From Smithella sp. D17 (GTDB taxonomy: Bacteria; Desulfobacterota; Syntrophia; Syntrophales; Smithellaceae): 17,390 bases of DNA. The DNA lies in the NCBI GenBank assembly GCA_000753945.1, contig JQOA01000216.1:1-17390 (forward strand), in the 5' to 3' direction. The notes beneath the pieces were generated by a model, which was not told where the DNA came from, searched no databases, and worked only from the letters and a program-made list of their open reading frames with translations. Of this stretch, positions 7,120 through 14,987 are shown one piece after another (position 1 is the stretch's first letter; the number at the start of each line of letters is the position of its first letter). Made by a program: the position numbers and the translations under genes.

Positions 7120-7746
7120 TGGGTCACGATAAAGAGTAATGCCTTCTTTTGATTCTTTTTTCCCTTTGGTCATTATTTTTCTGTCCGGATCGTAACCCTC
7201 AGGGCAGGCCAACGATAATTTAATCGGTAATTTAGCGGCGGCTTCAATCCATGTATTCGCTATGTTATTTCCATCGCCAATATAAGCTATTTTCAGCCGG
7301 TCATAAGATCCTATTTTTTCCTTTATCGTAAACAAGTCGCTCAGAATCTGACAGGGATGTAAAAGATCAGTTAAACCATTGATCACAGGAATCGAAGCGT
7401 AGCGGGCAAAGTCTTCAACACTCTTCTGAGAAAATGTTCTGATCATAATTCCATTGAGATAACGCGACATCATCCGGGCCGAATCGGAAATAGTTTCGCC
7501 ACGGCCTATTTGCGTGTCACGCGAAGTTAAAAACAATGCAATCCCTCCTAACTGATACATGCCTACTTCAAAGGATATTCTAGTCCTGGTGGAAGATTTA
7601 TCAAAAATCATCCCCAGAGTTTTCCCCTGTAGTGGTGTGCTGGACTTTCCGCTTTTCAAATCTTTCTTAAGCTTTTTTGCTTTCGCCCATATTTTTTCAA
7701 AATCGGCCGGTTCCAGATCGTAAATACTTAACAAATCCTTCTTCAT
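7036..7746 (-). CDS. argF: Ornithine carbamoyltransferase, N-terminal part (split gene)
   Basis: First 226 codons of ArgF followed by ten foreign residues (INAKNRIMYH) read from antisense pgsA. The carbamoyl-phosphate site SSTRTR is at residues 51-56 and the HPCQ motif at 130-133. The ATG at 7746 overlaps the argD stop as ATGA, with GGAGGG just upstream, so it is translationally coupled to argD. Genuine sequence ends in the Ser codon at 7071-7069, where the shared 38-bp segment ends. The catalytic HCLPAHRGEE half lies at 1-270 on the other strand. As written, the product lacks the ornithine-binding domain and would be inactive. The two parts overlap by only 38 bp and are complementary, so this is one gene divided and not a paralogue pair. 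Confidence 0.95.
   Translation of the reverse strand: MKKDLLSIYDLEPADFEKIWAKAKKLKKDLKSGKSSTPLQGKTLGMIFDKSSTRTRISFEVGMYQLGGIALFLTSRDTQIGRGETISDSARMMSRYLNGIMIRTFSQKSVEDFARYASIPVINGLTDLLHPCQILSDLFTIKEKIGSYDRLKIAYIGDGNNIANTWIEAAAKLPIKLSLACPEGYDPDRKIMTKGKKESKEGITLYRDPLDAAKNADVLYTDVWVSINAKNRIMYH
7061..7070. repeat. 10-bp perfect palindrome at the pgsA/argF junction
   Basis: GCATTAATGC reads the same on both strands. Its last base (7070) is also the last base of the 38-bp inverted duplicate, so the palindrome abuts the breakpoint exactly. It could be chance, or a site of fold-back during copying. Confidence 0.6.
7070..7107 (-). repeat. 38-bp perfect inverted duplicate of argF segment (copy 2)
   Basis: Reverse complement of bases 1-38 with no mismatch. 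On this side the sequence continues upstream into the argF N-terminal part, while downstream (below 7070) it turns into pgsA in the opposite orientation. Confidence 0.95.
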
Positions 7747-8933
7747 TTACCCTCCATTACTTCGTCAAGCACTCCCATTGCCTGATCGATATCCCCCGTT
7801 GTAATAATCAAAGGCGGCACGAACCGCAGCGTCTTGCTGCCGGCAGAAATGATGAGTAATCCCCGCCGCAGACATTCATTGACAATATCGCTGCTTTCTA
7901 TATTTAGTTGTGCCGCGAGCATTAATCCCGTTCCCCGGACATCTTTAATAATTTTATGTTTTCCCTGCAGCTTCTTTAATTGTAATAAAAAATAATCGCC
8001 CATTTTTCGGCAGTGTTCTAAGATGCCTTCCTGCAGTATCGTTTTCACAGTCGCGTTCGCCGCAGCCGTAGCCAAAGGATTACCGCCAAAAGTAGAAGCA
8101 TGATTACCGGGAACAAAAGCTTTCGATATTTTATCTGTTGCCAGCATCGCTCCGATGGGAAAACCGTTTCCTAAAGCTTTGGCCAATGTCATAATATCGG
8201 GTTTTATCCCTGAATGCTCATAGGCGAATAGTTTTCCTGTCCTTCCCATACCGGCTTGGACTTCATCAACGATTAACAAAATTCCATAACGGTCGCAAAT
8301 CTCCCGCACAGAAGCGAGATACTTTTCATCTGGAATATTGACGCCGCCTTCACCCTGTATGGGCTCCAGCATCACTCCGCAGGTTTTAGCGGAAATAGCC
8401 TTCTCTAAAGCCTGCAAATCATTAAAAGGCACATAAGTAAAACCCTCGAGAAGCGGCGTAAATCCAAATTGAAATTTTTCCTGTCCGGTGGCCGTAATGG
8501 TCGCCATGGTCCGGCCATGAAAGGAATCCTTCATGGTGATTAATTCAAATTTATCCGGCCCCATATTTTCATGGGCATATTTTCGCGCCAGTTTGATGGC
8601 TGCTTCGTTAGCTTCCGCGCCGCTGTTGCAGAAAAAAGCCTTGTCCGCGAAGGAATTATCGACCAGCAATTTTGCCAGTTGAGTCTGCGGCTCAGTATAA
8701 TATAAATTGGAAACATGTGTTAATTTTTCTATCTGTTCCTTTACAGCGGCAATAACCTGCGGATGCGAATGTCCCAGACTGCAAACGGCGATCCCGGCGG
8801 CAAAATCAAGATATTCTTTGCCATTGACATCCCATACCTTTACACCTGAACCTTTCACCAAAACTACCGGAAAACGTTTGTAGGTATTCATTATGTATTC
8901 ATTGGCCGAAGCCATTATTTCTTTTTCACTCAT
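7743..8933 (-). CDS. argD: Acetylornithine aminotransferase
   Basis: ArgD is a PLP-dependent class III aminotransferase that converts N-acetylglutamate semialdehyde to N-acetylornithine; in many bacteria it also serves as succinyldiaminopimelate aminotransferase. With the ATG at 8933 the protein has 396 residues. SGAEANEAAIK (104-114) forms part of the PLP phosphate site, LIVDEVQAGMGRTG (220-233) includes the PLP-contacting Asp223, and Lys252 in TLAKALGNGFPIGAM is the Schiff-base lysine. The frame is open to a TTG at 8948, but the ATG at 8933 is better placed behind the AAGGTGAAGGA purine stretch. It follows argB after a 138-nt spacer containing three hairpins, and its stop overlaps the argF start. 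Confidence 0.96.
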   Translation of the reverse strand: MSEKEIMASANEYIMNTYKRFPVVLVKGSGVKVWDVNGKEYLDFAAGIAVCSLGHSHPQVIAAVKEQIEKLTHVSNLYYTEPQTQLAKLLVDNSFADKAFFCNSGAEANEAAIKLARKYAHENMGPDKFELITMKDSFHGRTMATITATGQEKFQFGFTPLLEGFTYVPFNDLQALEKAISAKTCGVMLEPIQGEGGVNIPDEKYLASVREICDRYGILLIVDEVQAGMGRTGKLFAYEHSGIKPDIMTLAKALGNGFPIGAMLATDKISKAFVPGNHASTFGGNPLATAAANATVKTILQEGILEHCRKMGDYFLLQLKKLQGKHKIIKDVRGTGLMLAAQLNIESSDIVNECLRRGLLIISAGSKTLRFVPPLIITTGDIDQAMGVLDEVMEGK

Positions 8934-8986
8934 TTCCTTCACCTTCAATCAATCGCTAAGATTTCGTAAAAAGCTCCAGGGGCAAG

Positions 8987-9053
8987 GCGCTCAAAAGCGC
9001 ATCCGGCATACGCCGGATAAACTCCGCACATGCAGAGCCCGGCGCATGCCGGG
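8987..9053. repeat. Cluster of three stem-loops between argB and argD
   Basis: Three perfect inverted repeats lie in the 138-nt argB-argD spacer: GCGCT/AGCGC (8987-9000, loop CAAA), ATCCGGC/GCCGGAT (9001-9018, loop ATAC) and CCCGGC/GCCGGG (9038-9053, loop GCAT). The spacer is GC-rich compared with its surroundings, and the last two stems share a CCGGC/GCCGG core. No T-run follows on the coding (minus) strand, so it is not a simple terminator for argB. The layout suggests a REP-like or MITE-like palindromic insert, or an mRNA processing or stabilising structure. Confidence 0.7.
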
Positions 9054-9071
9054 GACTTTTTCTTAAAGCCG

Positions 9072-9962
9072 CTATAAAACTATTTCCGTACCTATTCCTT
9101 TATCGGTAAAAACCTCGAGCAAAACGGCATGCTTCAGGCGTCCGTCAATGATGTGAGCCTTCTTTACTCCTCCTTTGAGAGCTTTCAGGCAACACTTGAT
9201 TTTAGGAAACATGCCTCCTTCAACAGTGCCATTGTCGATTAATTTTAAAGCTTCTTTATTAGTCATCGTGTTGATCAGTTTTTTGTTCTTGCCCAAAACA
9301 CCCGGCACATCAGTCAAAAGTAAAAGTTTTTCCGCCTGCAGCGCCGCCGCAACTTCTCCGGCAACAATATCCGCGTTTATATTGTATGTCTCGCCGTTAT
9401 CGCCTATTCCCGTAGGAGCGATAACCGGTATAGAGTTGTTTTGCGTAAGTGTTATGATAAATTGGGAATTTATACTTTTAACCTTGCCGACCAGACCGAT
9501 ATCTATAATTTCCGGCGGTGTATTCTTCACCTTTTCTTCACTTAAATAATACTTTTCCGCCCTGATCAAGTTACCATCTTTGCCACTCAATCCTACGGCA
9601 TTTCCACCATGCCGGTTAATCAGACCAACAATCTCTTTATTTACCGTACCTACCAGAACCATCTCCACAATATTCATGGTTTCTTCATCAGTAATCCGCA
9701 TTCCCTGTATAAACTTCGATTCTTTACCGAGCTTTTTAAGCAATGTTCCTATTTGCGGACCACCGCCATGGACAATAACCGGATTGATGCCTATATATTT
9801 CATCATGACGATGTCCTGGGCAAACCTGTCTTTTAATTCATCATCAACCATCGCGTGACCGCCATATTTAATAACGATCGTTTTGTTGTAAAATCGCTTG
9901 ATGTAAGGCAAGGCTTCCAGCAGTATATCGGCCCTTTCCATCATATTTTTTATATTCCCCAT
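9072..9962 (-). CDS. argB: Acetylglutamate kinase
   Basis: ArgB phosphorylates N-acetylglutamate with ATP, usually the arginine-controlled step of the pathway. The 296-residue protein (ATG at 9962) has the amino-acid-kinase motif IKYGGHAM at residues 31-38 and VHGGGPQIG at 64-72, and ends in KGIGTEIVL like other family members. About 30 residues precede the first kinase strand; that N-terminal helix is characteristic of hexameric, arginine-inhibited enzymes and is absent in the short E. coli form, so feedback inhibition is likely (inference). The ATG at 9962 is preferred over an in-frame TTG at 9968 because GGAG lies 6 nt before the ATG. It starts 13 nt after the hslU stop. Confidence 0.96.
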   Translation of the reverse strand: MGNIKNMMERADILLEALPYIKRFYNKTIVIKYGGHAMVDDELKDRFAQDIVMMKYIGINPVIVHGGGPQIGTLLKKLGKESKFIQGMRITDEETMNIVEMVLVGTVNKEIVGLINRHGGNAVGLSGKDGNLIRAEKYYLSEEKVKNTPPEIIDIGLVGKVKSINSQFIITLTQNNSIPVIAPTGIGDNGETYNINADIVAGEVAAALQAEKLLLLTDVPGVLGKNKKLINTMTNKEALKLIDNGTVEGGMFPKIKCCLKALKGGVKKAHIIDGRLKHAVLLEVFTDKGIGTEIVL

Positions 9963-9975
9963 TTCCAACTCCAGT

Positions 9976-11370
9976 TTACAGAATATACCTGCTTAAGTCC
10001 TCATCTTCAATTATCTCATTAAGTTTTTCTTCTACACATTGGGCATTTATTATTATTTCTTTTTCTTGCATATCCGGTGCTTCAAAAGAAATCTCATCCA
10101 ATAGAGTTTCCATAATTGTATATAGCCTTCGGGCGCCGATATTTTCTGTTCTTTCGTTGACTACTGTTGCTACTTCCGCAATGGAAGCTATCGCTTCTTC
10201 TGTAAACGATAATTTCAGTCCTTCTGTGGCCATCATTTCCGTATACTGTTTAACCAAAGCATTATTGGGCTCAGTTAAAATACGGATAAAATCTTCTTTA
10301 CCCAATGAATCAAGCTCGACACGTATGGGAAAGCGACCCTGCAATTCCGGGATTAAATCGGAAGGCCTGGAAGAACTAAATGCACCGGCGGCAATAAAGA
10401 GGATGTGATCTGTTTTAACCATTCCATAACGGGTGTTAACATTGGAACCTTCCACAATGGGCAGCAGATCTCTCTGCACCCCTTCACGCGATACGTCCGG
10501 GCCATGGGATGTATCGCCGCCGACAATCTTATCAATTTCATCAAGAAATATTATGCCCGACTGCTCAACCCGATCCAGCGCTGTTTTCGTTACCTTGTCC
10601 ATATCAATTAACTTTTGCGCTTCTTCTTCCTCAAGAATCTCCAGCGCCTCCGGTACTTTTACCGTTTTTATTTTCTTTTTTTGCGGAAATACGCTTCCCA
10701 GCATATCCTTGACATTGAGTCCCATATCTTCCATTCCCGCGGCGGAAAATATTTCAATCATGGGACCGCTTCTGGTTTCGGTAACTTCCAGATCCACTAA
10801 CCGGTTGTCGAGTTTGTTTTCTTTTAGTAAATGCCTTAATTTTTCCCGCGTGGCATCAGTTTTCTGTGCCTGATCTTCATCACGTTGATCCTTTTCATCT
10901 GCTTCTTCGGCATTATTCAGCATATCACTTACCATTTTTTCTTTAGGCCGTGGAGGAAGCAATAGATCCAGCAATTTTTCTTCTGCAATTTCTGCTGCTT
11001 TCGTCCGAACATTTTCCTGTTCATCCGATTTAACCATATTCAGGGACAATTCCACCAGATCCCGGATCATGGATTCGACGTCGCGTCCCACATAGCCAAC
11101 CTCCGTAAATTTTGATGCTTCTATTTTTAAAAAAGGAGAATTATCCAGCTTGGCCAACCTGCGGGCAATTTCTGTTTTGCCTACACCGGTAGGCCCGATC
11201 ATGATAATATTTTTTGGTGATATTTCATCCGCCAGATCCGTCGGGACGTTTTGCCTGCGCCACCTGTTACGCAACGCTATGGCGACAGCCCTTTTCGCAT
11301 CAGACTGACCGATTATGTGACGATCTAATTTTTCCACTATTTCACGGGGTGTTAACCCTTTGCTTATCAT
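9976..11370 (-). CDS. hslU: HslU ATPase subunit of the HslUV protease
   Basis: HslU is the AAA+ unfoldase that feeds substrates to the HslV peptidase in the cytoplasm. The 464-residue sequence shows Walker A GPTGVGKT at 59-66, the pore-loop GYVG at 92-95, a charged, poorly conserved I domain at about 110-245, Walker B IIFLDEID at 273-280, the ELQGRFPIR segment near 342-350, and sensor-2 GARRLYT at 412-418. The end, LSRYIL, fits the C-terminal tail that docks into HslV. ATG 11370 follows the hslV stop by 3 nt, with AAGGAG 12 nt upstream inside hslV. It is slightly longer than the E. coli protein, mostly within the I domain. Confidence 0.97.
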   Translation of the reverse strand: MISKGLTPREIVEKLDRHIIGQSDAKRAVAIALRNRWRRQNVPTDLADEISPKNIIMIGPTGVGKTEIARRLAKLDNSPFLKIEASKFTEVGYVGRDVESMIRDLVELSLNMVKSDEQENVRTKAAEIAEEKLLDLLLPPRPKEKMVSDMLNNAEEADEKDQRDEDQAQKTDATREKLRHLLKENKLDNRLVDLEVTETRSGPMIEIFSAAGMEDMGLNVKDMLGSVFPQKKKIKTVKVPEALEILEEEEAQKLIDMDKVTKTALDRVEQSGIIFLDEIDKIVGGDTSHGPDVSREGVQRDLLPIVEGSNVNTRYGMVKTDHILFIAAGAFSSSRPSDLIPELQGRFPIRVELDSLGKEDFIRILTEPNNALVKQYTEMMATEGLKLSFTEEAIASIAEVATVVNERTENIGARRLYTIMETLLDEISFEAPDMQEKEIIINAQCVEEKLNEIIEDEDLSRYIL

Positions 11371-11373
11371 ATG

Positions 11374-11961
11374 TTATTCCGACTCCTTATTTTTGCTCTT
11401 TTTTGTTTCTCCTGTTATATTGGCAGCGTCTTCAATTTCTTCCAGTGTTACATTATTATTTGTGTAAATACAAATTTCCGCCGCTATTTTCATGGCTTCT
11501 TTAGCAATTTCTGATGATGACAGATTGCTGTGACGTAACAGCGCACGGGCAGCCGCCTGCGCATAAGGTCCACCCGACCCGATAGCCATGACATCGTCAT
11601 CTGCTTCAATGACATCTCCATTTCCTGAAATAATCAATGATTTATCTTTATTTACCGCAATCATCAATGCTTCTAAATGTCGTAGAACACGATCTGTCCG
11701 CCAATCTTTTGTCAATTCCACAGCCGCTCGTAATAAATTGCCGTTGTACTGCTCCAATTTTTGATTAAACCGGTCAAATAAAGTAAATGCATCAGCTGTC
11801 GCACCGGCAAAACCAACAATAACTTCATCATTGTAAAGACGGCGAACTTTGCGTGCGCCGTGTTTTAATATTGTCGTATCCAGAGTAACCTGACCATCAC
11901 CGGCTACGGTTACCATGCCATTATGCCTGACCGCTAATATTGTGGTGCCTCTTATTTTCAT
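11374..11961 (-). CDS. hslV: HslV peptidase subunit of the HslUV protease
   Basis: HslV is the proteasome-like N-terminal-threonine peptidase that works with HslU. From the ATG at 11961 the protein is 195 residues. The first residues, MKIRG, form a short propeptide before TTILAVRHNG, where the first Thr should be the catalytic nucleophile after processing. AGDGQVT and GSGGPYAQAAARAL match the family core. A charged tail of about 20 residues after the usual end (beyond CIYTNNNVTLEEI) makes it longer than the E. coli protein. The start is chosen because AAAGGAG, overlapping the xerC TAA stop, lies 5 nt upstream; the frame extends to 12003 without further conserved residues. Confidence 0.96.
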   Translation of the reverse strand: MKIRGTTILAVRHNGMVTVAGDGQVTLDTTILKHGARKVRRLYNDEVIVGFAGATADAFTLFDRFNQKLEQYNGNLLRAAVELTKDWRTDRVLRHLEALMIAVNKDKSLIISGNGDVIEADDDVMAIGSGGPYAQAAARALLRHSNLSSSEIAKEAMKIAAEICIYTNNNVTLEEIEDAANITGETKKSKNKESE

Positions 11962-11971
11962 TTTTTCTCCT

Positions 11972-12886
11972 TTATTTCCTGCCACGCGGATGTGCTTTGT
12001 CATAAACTTCCATCATGCGATTAATATTTACTGCTGTATATTTTTGCGTTGTCGAAAGGCTCTCATGTCCCAGCAATTCCTGTATAGAACGCAAATCAGC
12101 GCCGGCATTCAAGAGGTGAGTGGCAAAACTGTGTCTCAGTGCATGCGGGCTGATCTTCCTGCCAATGCCACTTTTACTGGATGCTTCATTAACTATCCGG
12201 GCAATGCTCCTTGTGGTTATTCTTTCTCCACGTGAATTCAAAAATAATGGTTTTTTAAAAATATCTCCACCTGCATCTTTTCTTATTTCTCCGATCTTTT
12301 CTAAATATTCCAGAACAGCTTTTATTGCCGGCCCGCCAACAGGAACTATTCTTTCTTTCCTTCCTTTCCCGCGCACTTTAACCAGCTTTTGATTAAAATC
12401 AAGATCAATTAAATCCAATCCCGCCAATTCACTAAGTCGCAATCCTGAAGAATAAAATACTTCCAGCATAGCGCGATTACGCAAATCCAAAACCGAATTT
12501 TCGTTTTTTGCCCCTAATAATTCAAACATCTCATCAACCGAAAGAAAAGTAGGCATATATTTTTCTGTTTTCAATGTTTGAATCATTTCCGCCGGATTAG
12601 TTTTAATTTTACCGGTACGTAATTCATATTTATAAAAAGCTCTCAGCGATGATACTTTGCGGTTAACCGTAACTTTTTTCACCTTTTGCCGGTACAGGTA
12701 GCTTAAATATTCCCGGATAGTTTCCGGCTTCGCATTAATTATTTCATCCTGATTTTTTATAAAATTATTATCATGAAGAAAACGGGCAAAGTCCTGAATA
12801 TCGGCAATATATGCTATTCGCGTATGCGCGGAAACATTTCTTTCCACTTCCAAATAAATTTGAAAATCCTGAATTATGTTTCCCAT
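11972..12886 (-). CDS. xerC: Tyrosine recombinase XerC
   Basis: XerC acts with XerD at chromosomal dif sites to resolve chromosome dimers. The 304-residue protein has an N-terminal SAM-like core-binding domain (about residues 1-90) and a C-terminal catalytic domain carrying the full set: Arg150 in SSGLRLSEL, Lys174 in VRGKGRKE, His248 and Arg251 in HALRHSFATHLL, His274 in LLGHESLSTTQKYT, and nucleophile Tyr283. ATG 12886 is chosen because its protein starts at the usual point; the frame is open to a TTG at 12910 that overlaps the preceding gene. No good ribosome site is visible, so coupling to the upstream gene (5-nt gap) is likely. Placement before hslVU is a common housekeeping arrangement; nothing suggests an integrase of a mobile element. 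Confidence 0.94.
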   Translation of the reverse strand: MGNIIQDFQIYLEVERNVSAHTRIAYIADIQDFARFLHDNNFIKNQDEIINAKPETIREYLSYLYRQKVKKVTVNRKVSSLRAFYKYELRTGKIKTNPAEMIQTLKTEKYMPTFLSVDEMFELLGAKNENSVLDLRNRAMLEVFYSSGLRLSELAGLDLIDLDFNQKLVKVRGKGRKERIVPVGGPAIKAVLEYLEKIGEIRKDAGGDIFKKPLFLNSRGERITTRSIARIVNEASSKSGIGRKISPHALRHSFATHLLNAGADLRSIQELLGHESLSTTQKYTAVNINRMMEVYDKAHPRGRK

Positions 12887-12890
12887 AATA

Positions 12891-13391
12891 TTACATTTTA
12901 TATTTACCAAAATCTTCCGTTGAAAGATTCTCCAGAAATTCTTTAATTTTCTCTTCTTTTAATTGAGCCAAATCACCAAGTTTAATCACCAAATCAACAC
13001 TGCGTGATTTTTCAATAACATTTTCATCGACAAATATTGGCGCATGTGCGCGCAGAGCTATGGCTATCGCATCACTGGGACGAGCATCAATCGTAAAATC
13101 CTCACCTTCCCTGCTTAAATAAATATTAGCAAAAAAAGTGTTGCCGCGGATATCCACAATTTCAATTCTATTTACTGTCACATTTAAAGATTTTAAACAT
13201 TCATTAAGCAAATCATGGGTCATGGGTCGCGGGAAAACAATCTTTTCCAGTTCCGTCGCAATTGCACTGGCTTCAAAAAGACCTATCCAGATTGGAACAG
13301 CTTTGCTCTCCTGCATATTTTTCAATATGACGATGGGTGTATTGGTAATAGGATCAATGGTCAATCCCGAAACCTTCATTTCAATGAACAC
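12891..13391 (-). CDS. Bifunctional nuclease family (DUF151) protein
   Basis: A 166-residue protein of the bifunctional nuclease (BFN/DUF151) family. Conserved blocks include MKVSGLTIDPITNTPIVIL, AVPIWIGLFEASAIA, PMTHDLL and DARPSDAIAIALRAHAPIFV, the last being the most characteristic. Some plant and archaeal relatives have reported DNase/RNase activity, but the bacterial role is unsettled. The start is likely GTG at 13391, 6 nt after a perfect AAGGAGG (13404-13398) inside the miaB 3' end. ATG 13379 is possible but lies 18 nt from that site, and TTG 13397 abuts it. The gene therefore overlaps the miaB stop by a few bases and should be translationally coupled to it. Confidence 0.9.
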   Translation of the reverse strand: MFIEMKVSGLTIDPITNTPIVILKNMQESKAVPIWIGLFEASAIATELEKIVFPRPMTHDLLNECLKSLNVTVNRIEIVDIRGNTFFANIYLSREGEDFTIDARPSDAIAIALRAHAPIFVDENVIEKSRSVDLVIKLGDLAQLKEEKIKEFLENLSTEDFGKYKM

Positions 13392-14689
13392 CACCAACCT
13401 CCTTATTAATCATCTTTCCTCTTAACGAATGCAAATAAGCTTTTGATATTTTCACATTAACCATTTTCCCGATTAACTCCAATTCACCCTCGAAATTGAC
13501 AATTTTCCATGAACCGGTTCGTCCCATTAAATCACTTTCAGAATTTTTACTTCTTCCCTCAACTAATATTTCCTGTTTTGTGTTTTCTAATGCTATATTT
13601 TTCCCCAGTGTATGCTGATCCTGCAACATCTGAAGTTGATTGAGCCGTCTTAAACCTTCACATTCTTCTATTTTACCCTCTAATTTTTGAGCTCCTGTTC
13701 CTTTTCTTTCAGAATACTTAAATGAAAATGTAGAATCAAACCTGATTTTTTCCATCATGTCAATGGTTTCTTGATAATCATTTTGTGTTTCACCCGGAAA
13801 TCCAACGATTATGTCCGAAGTAATGCTAATCCGGGGACTCAATTTACGTAAATGATCGATTTTTCTCATATATTCTTCAACGGTATAGCCCCTGTTCATC
13901 AATGTTAATATCCTGTTTGATCCTGATTGCACCGGAAGGTGAATATGATCGCATAATTTTTCTTCTTCGGCAAAACATCTGATCAATTCATCAGAAAGGT
14001 CACGTGGATGTGATGTAGTAAATCTGATTCTTTCAATGCCTGATATTTTGCCGATTCTTTTAATCAATGCCGCAAAGTTCAATCCATCTCCCAAAGTTTT
14101 GCCATAGGAATTAACATTTTGTCCCAAAAGAATGACTTCTTTGATTCCATGATCAGCAAGTTTTATTATCTCCTCAAGTATGTCATCAGATGCTCTGCTC
14201 ATCTCCGGACCGCGCAGATAAGGAACCACGCAGTAAGCACAAAAGTTATTGCAACCTTGCATAATTGTGACGAAAGCGCTGACCGCCCCGGTTCGTGGAG
14301 GAGCAAAAATATTTATGGAATTCAGCGATTTATAAAAATCAATTTCGGTAATTTTCTCTCTATTCTCCTTGATACTTTCAACCAGTTGAGGCAAACGATG
14401 AATATTGTGCGTGCCGAAAACAAAGTCCAGATGACCAAATTTTTTATGAAATTTTGTTCCCAGATGCTGGGCCAGACAACCGCCCACACCAATAATCAAT
14501 TCCGGATTTTTTTCCTTTATTTTAACCAGCCTGCCCAGTGTACTGTATACCTTATGCGCCGCTTTTTCCCTGCCTGATATTATCGGTCAGTTTATAACCG
14601 CCACCGGCTAATAATGCCGCCATCTGTTCCGAATCATGAACGTTCATTTGACAGCCAAATGTTTGAATATACAAGAATTTATTTTTCAT
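13381..14689 (-). pseudogene. miaB: tRNA-2-methylthio-N6-isopentenyladenosine synthase, internally deleted and frameshifted
   Basis: MiaB is a radical-SAM methylthiotransferase that adds a 2-methylthio group to i6A37 in tRNAs. Coding sequence starts at ATG 14689 (MKNKFLYIQTFGCQMNVHDSEQ) with cluster Cys13 in GCQMN. It stays in frame to about 14575 (YKLTDN), then resumes one frame off at 14571 with REKAAHKVYSTLGRL and continues to 13381. The segment usually joining them, ending in NTCSI, is missing: about 35 nt by comparison with the family. This removes the second cysteine of the auxiliary 4Fe-4S cluster. The third (GVGGC, codon 14478-14476) and the radical-SAM CNNFCAYC triad (14253-14230) are present, as is the C-terminal TRAM-like region. 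Only 7 nt remain where about 42 are expected. An assembly or sequencing deletion is as likely as true gene decay. Confidence 0.88.
13398..13404 (-). promoter_or_regulatory. Ribosome binding site deciding the DUF151 start
   Basis: A perfect AAGGAGG on the minus strand inside the miaB 3' end. Spacing is 0 nt to TTG 13397, 3 nt to GTG 13394, 6 nt to GTG 13391 and 18 nt to ATG 13379, which favours the GTG at 13391. Confidence 0.7.
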
Positions 14690-14716
14690 TTTTCACCATG
14701 TTAATTATTGAATAAC

Positions 14717-14743
14717 ATTATTATTTCACTAAAAGTTAGTCAA
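14717..14743 (-). promoter_or_regulatory. Candidate miaB operon promoter
   Basis: On the minus strand TTGACT (14743-14738) is followed after 15 nt by AATAAT (14722-14717), five of six matches to the -10 consensus, about 28 nt upstream of the miaB ATG at 14689. The spacer is shorter than the ideal 17 nt. All downstream genes to argF are tightly packed, so this could be the operon promoter. Confidence 0.3.
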
Positions 14744-14870
14744 TAAGTTTTTCAATAATTTTCTTAAATTGAAGAACTTACAGAATACCATCTGAAGTCT
14801 TTAGAAATGCCGTCAAATAGTGCATATGTAATTCAAATACAAATAATTTAAGTGTTTTATTAAAATAAAG

Positions 14871-14881
14871 TATGATATGAT
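14871..14881 (+). promoter_or_regulatory. Candidate -10 boxes upstream of the secreted-protein leader
   Basis: Two overlapping TATGAT boxes (14871-14876 and 14876-14881), each five of six matches to TATAAT. No strong -35 is seen at the right distance. A start near 14888 would begin the transcript just before the folded segment at 14892. Confidence 0.3.
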
Positions 14882-14891
14882 AAATTAATTA

Positions 14892-14953
14892 AAGCCTGCG
14901 GGCACGGGCAAATCAGATTTGGGCTAACTGCGGAATGGAAAACTAAATTTCCG
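14892..14953 (+). promoter_or_regulatory. Candidate structured 5' leader of unknown class
   Basis: Nested pairing is visible: AGCC (14893-14896) with GGCT (14922-14925) encloses the hairpin CAAAT-cag-ATTTG (14909-14921). A second hairpin, CGGAA/TTCCG (14931-14935 with 14949-14953), follows, with GGAAA/TTTCC as an alternative pairing. A tandem CGGGCA repeat lies at 14899-14910. The stretch is GC-rich in an AT-rich intergenic region and ends about 50 nt before the downstream start codon. It does not contain the conserved core of any riboswitch I could recall. Confidence 0.35.
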
Positions 14954-14958
14954 TGTAA

Positions 14959-14987
14959 TTGACAATGATTATTTTGCTTCCTAAAAA
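14959..14987 (+). promoter_or_regulatory. Alternative promoter for the secreted-protein gene
   Basis: A perfect TTGACA (14959-14964) is followed after 17 nt by TAAAAA (14982-14987), four of six matches to TATAAT. Transcription would begin near 14994, almost at the ribosome site AAGGAGG (14995-15001), leaving a leader of about 12 nt. It competes with the more upstream TATGAT option. Confidence 0.3.

Noticed and set aside
1..7746. Two argF paralogues in one window
   Set aside because: The two pieces encode complementary N- and C-terminal halves, overlap by only 38 identical bases, and together make exactly one normal-length protein.
9038..9060. Rho-independent terminator on the plus strand (CCCGGC hairpin then GGACTTTTT)
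   Set aside because: Only minus-strand genes lie on both sides, so no plus-strand transcript needs ending here; the T-run is more likely part of the palindromic spacer.
9175..10873. Several plus-strand ORFs of 60-146 codons opposite argB and hslU
   Set aside because: They are antisense shadows of well-conserved genes, have no recognisable domains and no good ribosome sites, and their composition follows the codon pattern of the minus-strand genes.
11972..12886. Tyrosine recombinase as integrase of a mobile element or integron
   Set aside because: Length, catalytic set and position next to hslV/hslU fit housekeeping XerC; no att-like repeats, cassettes or phage genes are nearby.
14575..14689. 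Separate small gene encoding the first part of MiaB
   Set aside because: Its sequence is the MiaB N-terminus including the first cluster cysteine, and the rest of MiaB follows immediately in another frame, so it is a broken gene and not an independent one.
14892..14953. c-di-GMP-I (GEMM) riboswitch
   Set aside because: A GGGCAAA-like string is present, but the GACGCAAAGCC core, the GAAA tetraloop and its receptor are not found in the right order.
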